From NCBI GenBank assembly GCA_903891475.1, contig CAITEP010000005.1, positions 143,450 to 207,449 of the forward strand: a stretch of 64,000 nt of DNA. Reading direction: 5' to 3'. How positions within the stretch are numbered: position 1 is the first letter of the stretch; every line of letters begins with the position of its first letter. A model generated the notes under the pieces. That model did no database searches. It had not been told where the DNA came from and saw only the letters and a program-made list of their open reading frames with translations. Made by a program: the position numbers and the translations under genes. This DNA comes from an uncultured Mucilaginibacter sp. (GTDB taxonomy: Bacteria; Bacteroidota; Bacteroidia; Sphingobacteriales; Sphingobacteriaceae). Positions 9,330-18,434 of the stretch are shown in pieces.

Positions 9330-10091
9330 TTATTTTTTAAATTGTTGGGCCACCAAAGGCATCAATTGACTCACCCATAATTGGTACATAGTGGCCGATG
9401 GATGTAGACCGTCGGTAGCAATTAAATTTGGATAGAAGGCAGCCTCTTTTGAAATGTCTGTAATATTTAAATATTGTACACCCAACTGGCTGCTTATTCG
9501 AAAGTTTACAGCATTAAAATTGTCAATTTCAGGACCAATTATGTTTTCTCTTCCATTGGCAAATGGGGTTACGCCATAATCAGGAATGGATAAAACAAAA
9601 ACATTTTTGGGATTGCCATTGGCAATTATTATGGCACTATTGAGCACTTCTTGAAATTTAATTTCGTAATTATTGATACTTAAATTTTGATATTGGTCAT
9701 TCACACCAATTAATAGCGTAACAATAGTAAACCTTTTACTAGCCAAACCATTTTGTGCTATAGCTCCAATTAAGTTATCAGTGGTCCATCCTGTGGTGGC
9801 AAGTATGGTGGGAGCTGAGCAATATTGCAAAATATTATTATTTGAAAAATATAAATTTAACGAATTATATAATTGGTATGGGAATGACTGATTTTGAGTT
9901 ACAGATTCTCCAATGGTATATGAATCGCCCAAAGCCAAATAGGAAATGGTATCTTTTCGAATATGACTTATAGTATCAGATTTATTTGGACTCATATAGC
10001 TAACCGAATCATAGATAACTATGCTCATTGGCTTTTTAGCACAATTTGAGCAGGTAATAACTAAAATAAATAAAAGAATTTTTTTTTTCAT
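9330..10091 (-). CDS. SGNH/GDSL-family hydrolase lipoprotein
   Basis: The 253-residue protein carries a short hydrophobic leader with cysteines at residues 14 and 17 that may be lipidated. The esterase blocks are all present: GDSYT with nucleophile S57 (block I), the block II glycine, GVND (block III) and TDGLHPS with the Asp-His pair (block V, about residues 226-231). Such enzymes remove acyl or acetyl groups from lipids, glycans or peptidoglycan in the periplasm. Its start overlaps the lipB stop by four bases (ATGA), so the two genes are probably cotranscribed. A functional link to lipoate is not implied. Confidence 0.86.
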   Translation of the reverse strand: MKKKILLFILVITCSNCAKKPMSIVIYDSVSYMSPNKSDTISHIRKDTISYLALGDSYTIGESVTQNQSFPYQLYNSLNLYFSNNNILQYCSAPTILATTGWTTDNLIGAIAQNGLASKRFTIVTLLIGVNDQYQNLSINNYEIKFQEVLNSAIIIANGNPKNVFVLSIPDYGVTPFANGRENIIGPEIDNFNAVNFRISSQLGVQYLNITDISKEAAFYPNLIATDGLHPSATMYQLWVSQLMPLVAQQFKK

Positions 10092-10810
10092 TTAACCTCC
10101 ATACCAAATAATACGGAAATATGATGTTTTAGGATTTCTTTAACTTCATTTATATTTACTTCTTTGTTTAGTTCACGTCTTAAAGAGGTTACATCCTTAT
10201 CATCAATACCACAAGGAACAATGTTTTTAAAGTAACTTAAATCGGTATTAATATTAAAGGCAAGGCCATGCATGGTAACCCATCGGCTACATCGAACGCC
10301 CATGGCACATATTTTACGGGCTTTTTCATTGTCGGCATCAAACCAAACCCCTGTATAGCCAGGATAACGACCAGCGTTTAAACCATAATGAGCTAAGGTT
10401 AAAATCACTGCCTCTTCCAGCGTGCGCAAATAAAGATGGATGTCGGTAAAAAAATTATCCAAATCTAAAATTGGGTAACAAACAATTTGTCCCGGGCCAT
10501 GATAAGTAATATCGCCGCCCCGATTTATTGGGTAATAAGTTGCTTGCTTTTCTTTTAGTCCATTTTCATCCAAAAGCAAGTGTTCAGGTTTGCCGCTTTT
10601 GCCCAAAGTATAAACGTGAGGATGCTCGCAGAAAACAAGGTAATTTGGGGTAAAACGGCCGGTTGTTAATTTATTGTCCAAGCTTTCGCTTAAATTTCTG
10701 ATTTCAGTTTTTAACCTGATAGTTTCAGAAAAAAGCTTTTCCTGCCTGTCCCAAGCTTCTTTATAGTCAATTAAGCCCCAATCTTCAAATTGTACTTTTT
10801 TGTTTTTCAT
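10088..10810 (-). CDS. lipB: Octanoyltransferase LipB
   Basis: The 240-residue protein transfers octanoyl from acyl carrier protein to lipoyl domains, the first step of endogenous lipoate synthesis. Visible family motifs include the substrate stretch RGGDITYHGPGQIVCYPI, the lysine segment KICAMGVRCSRWVTMHGLAFN, and the acyl-cysteine in IVPCGIDDKDVTSL. The N-terminus is about 20 residues longer than in E. coli. It sits between a phosphopantetheinyl transferase gene, four bases upstream, and an SGNH hydrolase that overlaps it, forming a likely three-gene operon. Pairing LipB with the enzyme that activates ACP makes biochemical sense. Confidence 0.95.
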   Translation of the reverse strand: MKNKKVQFEDWGLIDYKEAWDRQEKLFSETIRLKTEIRNLSESLDNKLTTGRFTPNYLVFCEHPHVYTLGKSGKPEHLLLDENGLKEKQATYYPINRGGDITYHGPGQIVCYPILDLDNFFTDIHLYLRTLEEAVILTLAHYGLNAGRYPGYTGVWFDADNEKARKICAMGVRCSRWVTMHGLAFNINTDLSYFKNIVPCGIDDKDVTSLRRELNKEVNINEVKEILKHHISVLFGMEVK

Positions 10811-10814
10811 GCCA

Positions 10815-11453
10815 TTACCCTTTTACATAGCCAATCATATAATCCTCAAATTGCATGTAGCCTACTTCATAATTCAGATTTATAGGTTCTTTAAGTAATC
10901 TGGCATTTACTGTGCCTTCACGTTGTAGTTCAAATTTATTGAGCCTTATATGGTTTACAAACGATACCTCTTTTTGCCCATAACATTTATAAATAGCTTC
11001 CTTGGCGCACCAGCAAACGTATAGTTTTTGAATTTTATCTGCTCCTGTTACAAATTGCATTTCTTCTTTACGCATAAATTTATGTGCAATGCGTTCCACT
11101 TTTTCTTTTATTTGCTCAATATCTATTCCGACCGAGCTTTTTTTACTAATCATTACCGCGGCGTAATCAAAGGAGTGGCTTAACGAAATATGATAAGGGA
11201 GATTTATTAAATAAGGTTTACCATGACTATCAACCTTACAATCAATATACTCATTGGTATTAAGCATTTTGCGTAACAAAACACGTGTGCCCAGCCAATG
11301 CAAACTGCGTTTACCTGCACTTAACTGCTCATAATATGCCTTCTCCTCCTCATTTAGTTGAAGTTGGTTGTATAAGTCTTCAGCTTGTTCCTCTATTTTC
11401 CAGATGGCAAATGCTGTATCATCATCAATTTGCTTTTTGTATGCTATGGCCAT
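10815..11453 (-). CDS. 4'-phosphopantetheinyl transferase superfamily protein
   Basis: The ATG at 11453 gives 212 residues; an in-frame TTG at 11480 would add nine residues and is less likely. The magnesium-binding motif VGIDIEQI and the catalytic WCAKEAIYKCYG (W-x-x-KEA) identify the Sfp/AcpT-like group. These enzymes load phosphopantetheine from CoA onto carrier proteins. The N-terminal half includes the RHLLxKML-like block LGTRVLLRKML. It is the first gene of the probable operon with lipB and the SGNH hydrolase. It could serve fatty-acid ACP or a secondary-metabolite carrier; the sequence does not decide. Confidence 0.9.
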   Translation of the reverse strand: MAIAYKKQIDDDTAFAIWKIEEQAEDLYNQLQLNEEEKAYYEQLSAGKRSLHWLGTRVLLRKMLNTNEYIDCKVDSHGKPYLINLPYHISLSHSFDYAAVMISKKSSVGIDIEQIKEKVERIAHKFMRKEEMQFVTGADKIQKLYVCWCAKEAIYKCYGQKEVSFVNHIRLNKFELQREGTVNARLLKEPINLNYEVGYMQFEDYMIGYVKG

Positions 11454-11700
11454 TTCATCAATCCCCAAAAAGGTGAACAAACATATATTAAATTAAGCTA
11501 AATTAATATTCTTTCTATTAAAGTGAACAAGAAACGGCGAATTGTGATTTACCGCCTAATCTATTTTTATCTCTAATTATTAAAGTTGAATAGATGAATG
11601 ACATTCAGCTTATCCACAAACCTGAACAACATTTGTGAACAATAATGTATTGGTCAATATTTTAAATAACTCTAATTTGCGCCTCCAAAAAAAATCCAAA

Positions 11701-12237
11701 ATGATACTATCGGATAAGCGAATTTTAGAAGAAATGGAAATGGGCAATATAATTATTGAACCATTTAAGCGTGAGTGCCTGGGTACAAATTCGTACGATG
11801 TACATCTCGGGAAACATTTGGCTACCTACCGTAACCGGGTATTGGACGCTAAACTACATAATGAGGTTGACGCGTTCGAAATACCGAAAGAGGGTTTTGT
11901 TTTACAGCCTAATACCCTTTATTTAGGAGTTACCTTAGAATATACCGAAACGCATAAACACGTACCGTTTTTAGAAGGAAAATCGAGCACGGGGCGTTTG
12001 GGTATTGATATACATGCTACGGCTGGTAAAGGTGATGTAGGTTTTTGCAACACCTGGACTTTAGAAATATCCTGTACCCAGCCTGTTAAAGTTTACGCGG
12101 GTATGCCAATTGGGCAGCTCATTTATTTTGTAGTGGAGGGCGAGATTGAGACCCTATACAATACTAAGATTAACGCTAAATACAATTCGCCAAGTACACG
12201 GCCAGTAGAGAGTATGATGTGGAAGAATAAGTTTTAA
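11701..12237 (+). CDS. dcd: dCTP deaminase
   Basis: The ATG at 11701 starts the conserved N-terminus MILSDKRILEEM and gives 178 residues, the normal length; the frame is open further upstream without a typical start. The trimeric dUTPase-like fold is evident from the pieces LGTNSYDVHLG, the phosphate-binding EGKSSTGRLGIDIHATAG, and DVGFCNTWTLEI, which carries the catalytic glutamate. It deaminates dCTP to dUTP on the way to dTMP. It is single, with an AT-rich upstream region and no clear operon partner. Confidence 0.94.
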   Translation: MILSDKRILEEMEMGNIIIEPFKRECLGTNSYDVHLGKHLATYRNRVLDAKLHNEVDAFEIPKEGFVLQPNTLYLGVTLEYTETHKHVPFLEGKSSTGRLGIDIHATAGKGDVGFCNTWTLEISCTQPVKVYAGMPIGQLIYFVVEGEIETLYNTKINAKYNSPSTRPVESMMWKNKF

Positions 12238-12342
12238 ACGTCATTTATATTTCATAATCCATATTCATTTTTACGATAAGTTTAATCAACATTGCTTTCT
12301 AATAAGAAAGTAAAAAAAGTGTATATCAATATTAAACCTTTT

Positions 12343-12350
12343 TACCTTTG
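12343..12350 (+). promoter_or_regulatory. -7 promoter box (TACCTTTG) for the lipoprotein gene at 12381
   Basis: TACCTTTG matches TAnnTTTG and ends 30 bases before the ATG. It is the same octamer found before pyrR and before the VCBS gene at 36998. No good -33 element is seen. Confidence 0.5.
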
Positions 12351-12380
12351 CGTTGTTTAAGATAAAACTAATAAATACGT

Positions 12381-12782
12381 ATGAAAAAAATAATGACTCT
12401 TTTAGGCTGTATCGTTTTACTAATAGCCTCATCATGTACTAAACAATACATTTCACCTTCAAACCAAACATTTTTTGCTGACATTACTGCCAATGATTGG
12501 TCGCTTACCACAGATTTATCAGGCATAAAATCTTATGCTGCGCCAATTAATATTGCCGCATTGAACAATAACTATGCTACAAATGGTGGCGTAATAGTAT
12601 CTATTTCTTATGATGGTGGAAGTACCTATGAGCAGTTGCCCGAAGTATATGCGGGTGTTTCTTATAGCTTTACCTATAACGCGGGTAATTTGACATTGTA
12701 TGCACAATCTGCTGATGGTAACACGGCTATTTTACCAACTTCAGCCATAAAAGTTAAAGTTATTTTGGTTCAAAGTAGTTAA
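12381..12782 (+). CDS. Hypothetical small lipoprotein
   Basis: The 133-residue protein begins with a signal peptide and lipobox (LIASSC, Cys about residue 19). The remainder looks like a small beta-sandwich: residues 25-130 alternate Y/S/T strands and turns, and the terminal strand AIKVKVILVQSS resembles that of IgG-like lipoproteins of Bacteroidota. There is no catalytic motif. It is monocistronic, with its own TAnnTTTG box upstream and a strong bidirectional terminator downstream. The function is unknown. Confidence 0.65.
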   Translation: MKKIMTLLGCIVLLIASSCTKQYISPSNQTFFADITANDWSLTTDLSGIKSYAAPINIAALNNNYATNGGVIVSISYDGGSTYEQLPEVYAGVSYSFTYNAGNLTLYAQSADGNTAILPTSAIKVKVILVQSS

Positions 12783-12790
12783 CATCGAGT

Positions 12791-12828
12791 AACAAAAAAA
12801 ACAGCTCCTCAAGAGCTGTTTTTTTTGT
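12791..12828. terminator. Bidirectional intrinsic terminator
   Basis: A perfect inverted repeat: an A-rich arm ending ACAGCTC, a CTCAA loop, and GAGCTGT followed by eight Ts. The A-run and T-run pair as well, so the signal works on both strands. It sits between the convergent lipoprotein gene (ends 12782) and fabI (ends 12867). Confidence 0.9.
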
Positions 12829-12866
12829 TTTGTGATGATTTGTAAATTACTATTACAAGATAAAAT

Positions 12867-13679
12867 TTATTTTTCCATTTGCTCTATTACTGCTTGGGTA
12901 ACTCCGGTAAATGAAAATCCACCATCGTGAAACAGATTTTGCATGGTTACCATTTTGGTAAGGTCGGAAAATAGGGTGATGCAATAATCGGCACATTGAT
13001 CAGCTGAGGCATTGCCTAGCGGACTCATTTTTTCGGCATAATTGATAAAACCTTCAAATCCTTTAACGCCCGAACCTGCAGTAGTACGTGTAGGTGATTG
13101 AGAAACGGTATTGATGCGTACGTTTTTCTTAACTCCATAGTAGTAGCCAAAATTACGGGCAATACTTTCTAAATAAGCTTTATTGTCCGACATGTCATTA
13201 TAATCAGGGAATACCCTTTGAGCAGCTATATAACTTAAGGCAACTACTGATCCCCATTCATTAATGGCATCCATTTTCATGGCTGTTTGCAAAATACGGT
13301 GCAAGCTTAGTGAAGATATATCTAAACCTTTGTGTGTAAAATCATAATTATTTTCGGGATAGGTAACGCCTTTACGTACGTTAACACTCATACCTATGGA
13401 GTGCAAAACAAAATCGACCCCACCATTAAAATGCTCTTGCGATTTGGTAAACAAATTCTGAACATCTTCATTGCTGGTAACATCGGCACCAATTACAGGC
13501 GCATTACATTCTTCGGCCAGTTTGTTCAATTCGCCCATGCGTAATGCGATAGGCGCGTTGCTCAAAATAATTTCCGCACCTTCTTGTACTGCACGTTGTG
13601 CCACCTTCCATGCTATTGAATGCTCGTTCAACGCACCGAAAATAATTCCTTTTTTGCCTTTTAATAAGTTATAAGCCAT
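12867..13679 (-). CDS. fabI: Enoyl-ACP reductase (NADH) FabI
   Basis: The 270-residue short-chain dehydrogenase-type reductase has the FabI-specific N-terminus (LLKGKKGIIFGALNEHSIAW, nucleotide binding). The active-site block is YIAAQRVFPDYNDMSDNK with the Y-x6-K catalytic pair, and SQSPTRTTAGSGVKGF follows as the substrate-loop region. It performs the last reduction of each fatty-acid elongation cycle and is the target of triclosan-type inhibitors. It is monocistronic, with the bidirectional terminator just downstream. Confidence 0.96.
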   Translation of the reverse strand: MAYNLLKGKKGIIFGALNEHSIAWKVAQRAVQEGAEIILSNAPIALRMGELNKLAEECNAPVIGADVTSNEDVQNLFTKSQEHFNGGVDFVLHSIGMSVNVRKGVTYPENNYDFTHKGLDISSLSLHRILQTAMKMDAINEWGSVVALSYIAAQRVFPDYNDMSDNKAYLESIARNFGYYYGVKKNVRINTVSQSPTRTTAGSGVKGFEGFINYAEKMSPLGNASADQCADYCITLFSDLTKMVTMQNLFHDGGFSFTGVTQAVIEQMEK

Positions 13680-13713
13680 ATTTAATGTTTAATAATTGGG
13701 CGTAAAAATAATA

Positions 13714-14472
13714 TTATTTATCTGTTAATGAGAATTTGACGGTAACAGTTTCTAAAATCTCAAACAATCTGCCATAATTTAAACCCGGGCGCCATTTTCC
13801 AGTTTTTTTTAAAAGTTTGATAACTTCTTCCTCGCAACCATATCCAATTCCCTTTACCACTTTAAAATTTTCCAATTCACCTTCTTTGCTCACTGTAAAA
13901 CCAATTTCCACAATTCCTTCAATATTGTTTTCAATTGCCGCTTTTGGGTAGGTTACGTTTTTTTGAATAAATTCTACTAAATTTAATTTTCGATTTAATG
14001 TTTCTGGGTAATATGTTTCAAAGTCCGGAAATATTTTTCCTTCATCATAATAAGTAACCGGAATCTTTCTTTTTGTTTTTTGTCGCTTTGCAGTTATAAG
14101 AATAGAATCTCTTTCATTTAACTGATGAATATTTTGAGCTGGCAAATAAATTGCTAAATATCTACTACCATTAATAGGTAAAAAGTTTTTCCCATATTTA
14201 GGGTTATAAAATCCTATGGCATTATTTGGATAAACACCTTTAAATTCAAAATACCCGTTCGTATCAGTTACAGTGTTAGTAGGAAATTCGGGTAAATCAA
14301 AAATTGGATACCTTAAAAAGATTTGAATGTTTTTTGCAGGTATACTATCTGAAAAATAAACGAAACCCCTAATATTAATTGTATCTACCTCTGCGTGTAT
14401 ACTATCATGCTTTTGAGCCTGTAAATAGTTGCAAACTAATAAAAGCATTAAAGTTGATAAAAGTATTTTCAT
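13714..14472 (-). CDS. TonB C-terminal-domain protein with carboxypeptidase-like repeat
   Basis: The 252-residue protein has a cleavable signal peptide (ending LQAQ). It is followed by a CarboxypepD_reg-like beta-sandwich at about 30-110 (TVTDTNGYFEFKGV is the typical core). The C-terminal TonB domain at about 165-250 contains VTYPKAAIENNIEGIVEIGFTVSKEG and a WRPGLNYGR end motif. It lacks the N-terminal membrane anchor and proline-rich spacer of true TonB, so it is a secreted TonB-like module rather than an energy transducer. The gene lies seven bases after recN and may be cotranscribed with it. Confidence 0.78.
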   Translation of the reverse strand: MKILLSTLMLLLVCNYLQAQKHDSIHAEVDTINIRGFVYFSDSIPAKNIQIFLRYPIFDLPEFPTNTVTDTNGYFEFKGVYPNNAIGFYNPKYGKNFLPINGSRYLAIYLPAQNIHQLNERDSILITAKRQKTKRKIPVTYYDEGKIFPDFETYYPETLNRKLNLVEFIQKNVTYPKAAIENNIEGIVEIGFTVSKEGELENFKVVKGIGYGCEEEVIKLLKKTGKWRPGLNYGRLFEILETVTVKFSLTDK

Positions 14473-14479
14473 GCCATAA

Positions 14480-16183
14480 TTAATTGCTCAGCAGCTCCCT
14501 CGCATTTTGTAAGGCACTTTCCCCTGGTTTATCACCACTCAGCATTTTGGCAATTTCCAATACCCTTTCCTGTTTATCCAGCTGCTTAATACGGGTATAA
14601 GTGGTTGCGCTATCATCATCCTTGTAAACAAAATAATGACTATTTCCTTTGCTGGCTATTTGTGGTAAATGAGTAATAGTAATTACCTGTAAATTGCCCG
14701 CAAGCCGCTCCATTATCTGACCAACTTTGTTGGCTACCTCGCCCGATACACCTGTATCAATCTCGTCAAAAATAATGGTTGGTAATGCTGTGTTTTTGGC
14801 AATTAATGATTTGATGGAAAGCATTAACCTTGATAATTCACCGCCTGATGCTACTTTGCTCATCTCGGACAAAGCATGCCCTTTATTGGCATTAAAGAGA
14901 AACCTGATGTAATCAATGCCGCTTTTGCTAAGGTAAGTTGATACCTGTTGCTGAAAGTTACTTTTTTCTTTTTCAGCCAATGGCTGCTTTACATTTTGTT
15001 CAATTTTGAGCAGGGCATTGCCCATACCCATTTCTGCTAAACTTGCCAAAATTTCACGCTCAATTTCCGGAATTACTTTTTTTCGGTTAGCGGATAATTG
15101 CTTTGCTAAACCTTCTAACGCAATAAAATCTGCTTCCAGTTGTTTGCTTAATTGTTCAATTGCCTCATCACCAAAAACAGCCTGTTGTATTTTATCAGAG
15201 AGACCAGCCTGAATTTCCAATAATTCGACATTGCTGTTTACCCGATGTTTTTTTTGAAGGTTGTACATTAAACTTAAGCGAACATTTATTTCATTCACTC
15301 TAGCGTCATTCGTTTGGGTGCTTTGTTCAATAATTTCAATTTCGTTGGCTATATCCTTCAACTCAATCAAGGTACTGTTAAGCCTTTGGTGCAATTCAAT
15401 AATTTCGGGATTGAATTTTTCTACCGTTGAAAGTTGATGAGCAGCCTCCCTTAATTGCAGAATGGCAGATATTTCACCCTCATTCATCAGGTTATAAGCG
15501 CCTAGTAAATTTCTTTTTATTTCGTCGGCATTGTTTAGGGCATATAGTTCCTGTTCAAGCGGTTCTTGTTCATCGGCCTGTAATCGGGCCTTTTCCAATT
15601 CATCAAACTGAAACTGGTAATAATCAAGGTCGGCCTTAGCTTTTTCGCTGTTCGTAATGAGTTCTTCTAAATTGGAAGTAGCTTTTTTAAATGCTTTGAA
15701 GCTTGTTAGGTAATTGTGCAACAAATCATCATGACCAGCAACAGCGTCTACCACTAATAGCTGAAAATCAGGATCATTAATCTCCAAGGTGGCATGTTGC
15801 GAGTGGATATCAATCAATTTTTCGCCCAAGGCTTTTAGGGTATTTAATACAACGGGTGTGTCATTAACAAAGGCTCTTGATTTTCCATCTGCCGATATTT
15901 CGCGCCTTAAAACGGTTTCGGCTTCGTAATCAATATCATTATCCTCAAAAAACTGTTTAAGTTTAAAATCATCAATAGAAAAACTACCCTCAATAACACA
16001 TTTTTTTTGCTGATTAAAAAAATACCTGCTTTCGGCACGCTGACCTAAAATAAGGGATAAGGCACCTAAAATAATTGATTTACCGGCACCAGTTTCGCCG
16101 GTAAGTATATTGAGCCCTTTATCGAAACCTATCTCCAGGTTATCAATTAAAGCGTAATTATTAATGCTGAGCTTTTGAAGCAT
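14480..16183 (-). CDS. recN: DNA repair protein RecN
   Basis: The 567-residue SMC-like ATPase of recombinational repair tethers broken ends and helps load RecA. The N-terminal Walker A reads GETGAGKS at about residues 30-37. A long coiled coil fills about 150-370. The C-terminal signature VASGGELSRLML and Walker B TIIFDEIDTGVSG, then the H-loop ITHLPQIAS, complete the ATPase head. The start codon directly follows the T-run of an upstream terminator hairpin, so the gene may need its own promoter or be subject to attenuation. Confidence 0.95.
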   Translation of the reverse strand: MLQKLSINNYALIDNLEIGFDKGLNILTGETGAGKSIILGALSLILGQRAESRYFFNQQKKCVIEGSFSIDDFKLKQFFEDNDIDYEAETVLRREISADGKSRAFVNDTPVVLNTLKALGEKLIDIHSQHATLEINDPDFQLLVVDAVAGHDDLLHNYLTSFKAFKKATSNLEELITNSEKAKADLDYYQFQFDELEKARLQADEQEPLEQELYALNNADEIKRNLLGAYNLMNEGEISAILQLREAAHQLSTVEKFNPEIIELHQRLNSTLIELKDIANEIEIIEQSTQTNDARVNEINVRLSLMYNLQKKHRVNSNVELLEIQAGLSDKIQQAVFGDEAIEQLSKQLEADFIALEGLAKQLSANRKKVIPEIEREILASLAEMGMGNALLKIEQNVKQPLAEKEKSNFQQQVSTYLSKSGIDYIRFLFNANKGHALSEMSKVASGGELSRLMLSIKSLIAKNTALPTIIFDEIDTGVSGEVANKVGQIMERLAGNLQVITITHLPQIASKGNSHYFVYKDDDSATTYTRIKQLDKQERVLEIAKMLSGDKPGESALQNARELLSN

Positions 16184-16211
16184 AAAAAAAGTTCCCTTTT
16201 ATGAGGGAACT
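16184..16211 (-). terminator. Intrinsic terminator abutting the recN start
   Basis: On the reverse strand, AGTTCCCT, a six-base loop and AGGGAACT form an 8-bp stem followed by seven Ts. The T-run touches the recN ATG. It would end transcription from the M56 peptidase gene, or act as an attenuator in the recN leader. Confidence 0.8.
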
Positions 16212-16277
16212 AAATTACGGTTTTACTTTATTAATGGGTAGCGCAATGTTTAAATGTTGTCATTTAAAAACGTGATA

Positions 16278-18350
16278 TTACCAAATATTTAGTCCGGGTG
16301 CTGGAGGAGCCGGAGGTGAATTTGGCTGAACAGGTGCAGAAAGAACAGGAGGTGCCGGAGGAGCAGGTGCATTTATTTTTTCCGGTGCCGCTGGTGCAGC
16401 TGGTATTTGTAAATCATTGTCCCATTTGTCGCTCCAATTTTTGGCATCCTCCTTCATTTTTTGGATACGATTTTTAAAAGCCGGAGAATTTAAATAAGCC
16501 TGCAATTTATCTTGAGCACGCTTTAAAAGTTCTTGTTCTTTTTGTACTTCACCACTATTTTGGAAATTTCTCATATCCTCACTTAGCTTTTTCATAGCGA
16601 GTTGTAGCTCTTTAAACGAGTCCTTATTGTATAACTTGCCCATGCTATCGCCTAATAATGCTAATTCTTTATTTTTTTTACGGAATTCATCCGATTTAAA
16701 TTTGGCATTCATTTGTTCGCCCAGTTTTTTTAAGTCAACAGCATATCCTTTTACCTCCGTTGGTGTGTTTTGTTCTAATTCCAGATGGTACTTTTTATAT
16801 TTTTCATCCTTTCCATCGTCTGAATAGTTTTGATCAGGGTCTATACCATATTTTTTCTGTAATTGACTATTTAGACTTTTAAACTTAGAGCTTTTATAAT
16901 AGTTTTCAATCTTTTTACCTAATTGCTCCATTTGTGCTTCCAGTTTTTTTGTTTCCACGGATTCGCCCCATTTGCCTTCAAATTCTTTTGATAGCTGCTC
17001 CTGTTTTTTTTCCAATTCTTTCCAATTGCTATTGTCAAAATGTTCTTCCATTTCTTTAGCCTTTGCTTCTAATTCAGCCTCCATCTTTTTGAAAGCAGGA
17101 CTATCATAATATAAACCTATAGCTGCTCCATGCTTTTCAACTTCATCTGTAAGTTTTTGAAGTTCAGGGTCGTTTAGTTCAGCGTCAATGTCCATTTTGT
17201 GCTCCATTAATCTTTTGGCACGCAGTTCTTTTTTTACTTTCAGGGTGTCTTTCCTTATTTTCAGGGAATCGGTTGTAGGCGTATCGGTTTGTAAACCAGC
17301 AATTATTTGTTTTATTGATTTGATGGAGATTTTTCCATGTGCAATTTCAGGCTTCAATATGGTGGCGAATATGATTCCCACGCTTAAAATAAGTACGGCC
17401 AATAACGTTGGGCGTAAACTTAAGGTCGATTTTCTTGTTTTCATGATACGTTCTATTCTATTTAATAAATGATGTTTTTTTCCGGTGGCTGCTAAAGCCA
17501 ATTGTAATTCATTACCTCGAACCTGCTCAAGTTTTAACAATGCCTTTGCATAAATTATAGGGCTGGCTGTTGCGTTTACAACCAGATCATCAATGCTGTT
17601 TTCCCGTTCTTCGTTAATTTGATGGCTAATTAATAACGCGCATGGGTTAAAGAAAAGCAAGGTTGTAATGAGTTGCTGTATGATGTTTATAAAATAATCG
17701 TTCCGTTTTATATGGGCAAGTTCATGTAATATAATGGCTTCTATTTCATCCTGCCCTAAATGTAATGTTAAGGTGAATGGCAACAGAATAATTGGTTTTA
17801 GATAGCCTGTTATGCAGGGGACATTGATGAGTTTGCTAAAACCAATTTTTATTGTTTTTTGTAGGTTGAAATATTTGGCCAAACTGTTTAATTCATTTTG
17901 TAAATAATCGTCAAATTGTATGTTTTTACGAATGAACATTAATTCCTTTCGTGCTACAATTAGTCTAAGTGCGTTAAAGGTTAATCCCGCAAGGTAAATA
18001 AGGGTGATGGTTGGTAAATATTTTTCGACGCTATAATAGTATCTTAATTGTTGGGTAGTAATTTCTGTAAAACCGTTGGAAAATTTAAGGAACATTGGAA
18101 TAGCCGAGAATTTGGTGGGTATGGTATTGAACCAATTGTAAAACCTGATTTGGGTAACTAAGGTGTAGCCAAACCAAATTGTCAATATTGCCAATGCACC
18201 TAGACTAATGTAATATTTCTTAGCTGCCGATAGCTGATTACCTATTAATAATGCTATTTTAAGCAGGAAATAAACAACCAATCCTTGCCAAAAGGAATGG
18301 ATTATGGTTATCCCTAAAACCTGACTAATATTATAAAATACATTACCCAT
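16278..18350 (-). CDS. M56-family membrane metallopeptidase (BlaR1/MecR1-like)
   Basis: The 690-residue protein has an N-terminal half with several transmembrane helices (about 5-35, 45-68, 112-132, 295-320). The zinc site H209-E-L-A-H213 lies in the cytoplasmic loop, as in BlaR1. In place of a penicillin-binding sensor domain, the C-terminal half (about 350-640) is a highly charged K/E-rich segment of repeated helical units such as LEAKAKEMEEHF, and it ends in a proline/alanine-rich tail. In the family the peptidase relays a signal by cleaving the BlaI repressor. The BlaI gene lies just upstream on the same strand. The signal sensed here is unknown. Confidence 0.9.
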   Translation of the reverse strand: MGNVFYNISQVLGITIIHSFWQGLVVYFLLKIALLIGNQLSAAKKYYISLGALAILTIWFGYTLVTQIRFYNWFNTIPTKFSAIPMFLKFSNGFTEITTQQLRYYYSVEKYLPTITLIYLAGLTFNALRLIVARKELMFIRKNIQFDDYLQNELNSLAKYFNLQKTIKIGFSKLINVPCITGYLKPIILLPFTLTLHLGQDEIEAIILHELAHIKRNDYFINIIQQLITTLLFFNPCALLISHQINEERENSIDDLVVNATASPIIYAKALLKLEQVRGNELQLALAATGKKHHLLNRIERIMKTRKSTLSLRPTLLAVLILSVGIIFATILKPEIAHGKISIKSIKQIIAGLQTDTPTTDSLKIRKDTLKVKKELRAKRLMEHKMDIDAELNDPELQKLTDEVEKHGAAIGLYYDSPAFKKMEAELEAKAKEMEEHFDNSNWKELEKKQEQLSKEFEGKWGESVETKKLEAQMEQLGKKIENYYKSSKFKSLNSQLQKKYGIDPDQNYSDDGKDEKYKKYHLELEQNTPTEVKGYAVDLKKLGEQMNAKFKSDEFRKKNKELALLGDSMGKLYNKDSFKELQLAMKKLSEDMRNFQNSGEVQKEQELLKRAQDKLQAYLNSPAFKNRIQKMKEDAKNWSDKWDNDLQIPAAPAAPEKINAPAPPAPPVLSAPVQPNSPPAPPAPGLNIW

Positions 18351-18434
18351 TACTTATTCTCCTTATTTGTTTTTATTTAATTTCTCTTCTTGTTGTATTG
18401 TTTTTTTTGAGCTTACACGCAAATCCACCTATAT

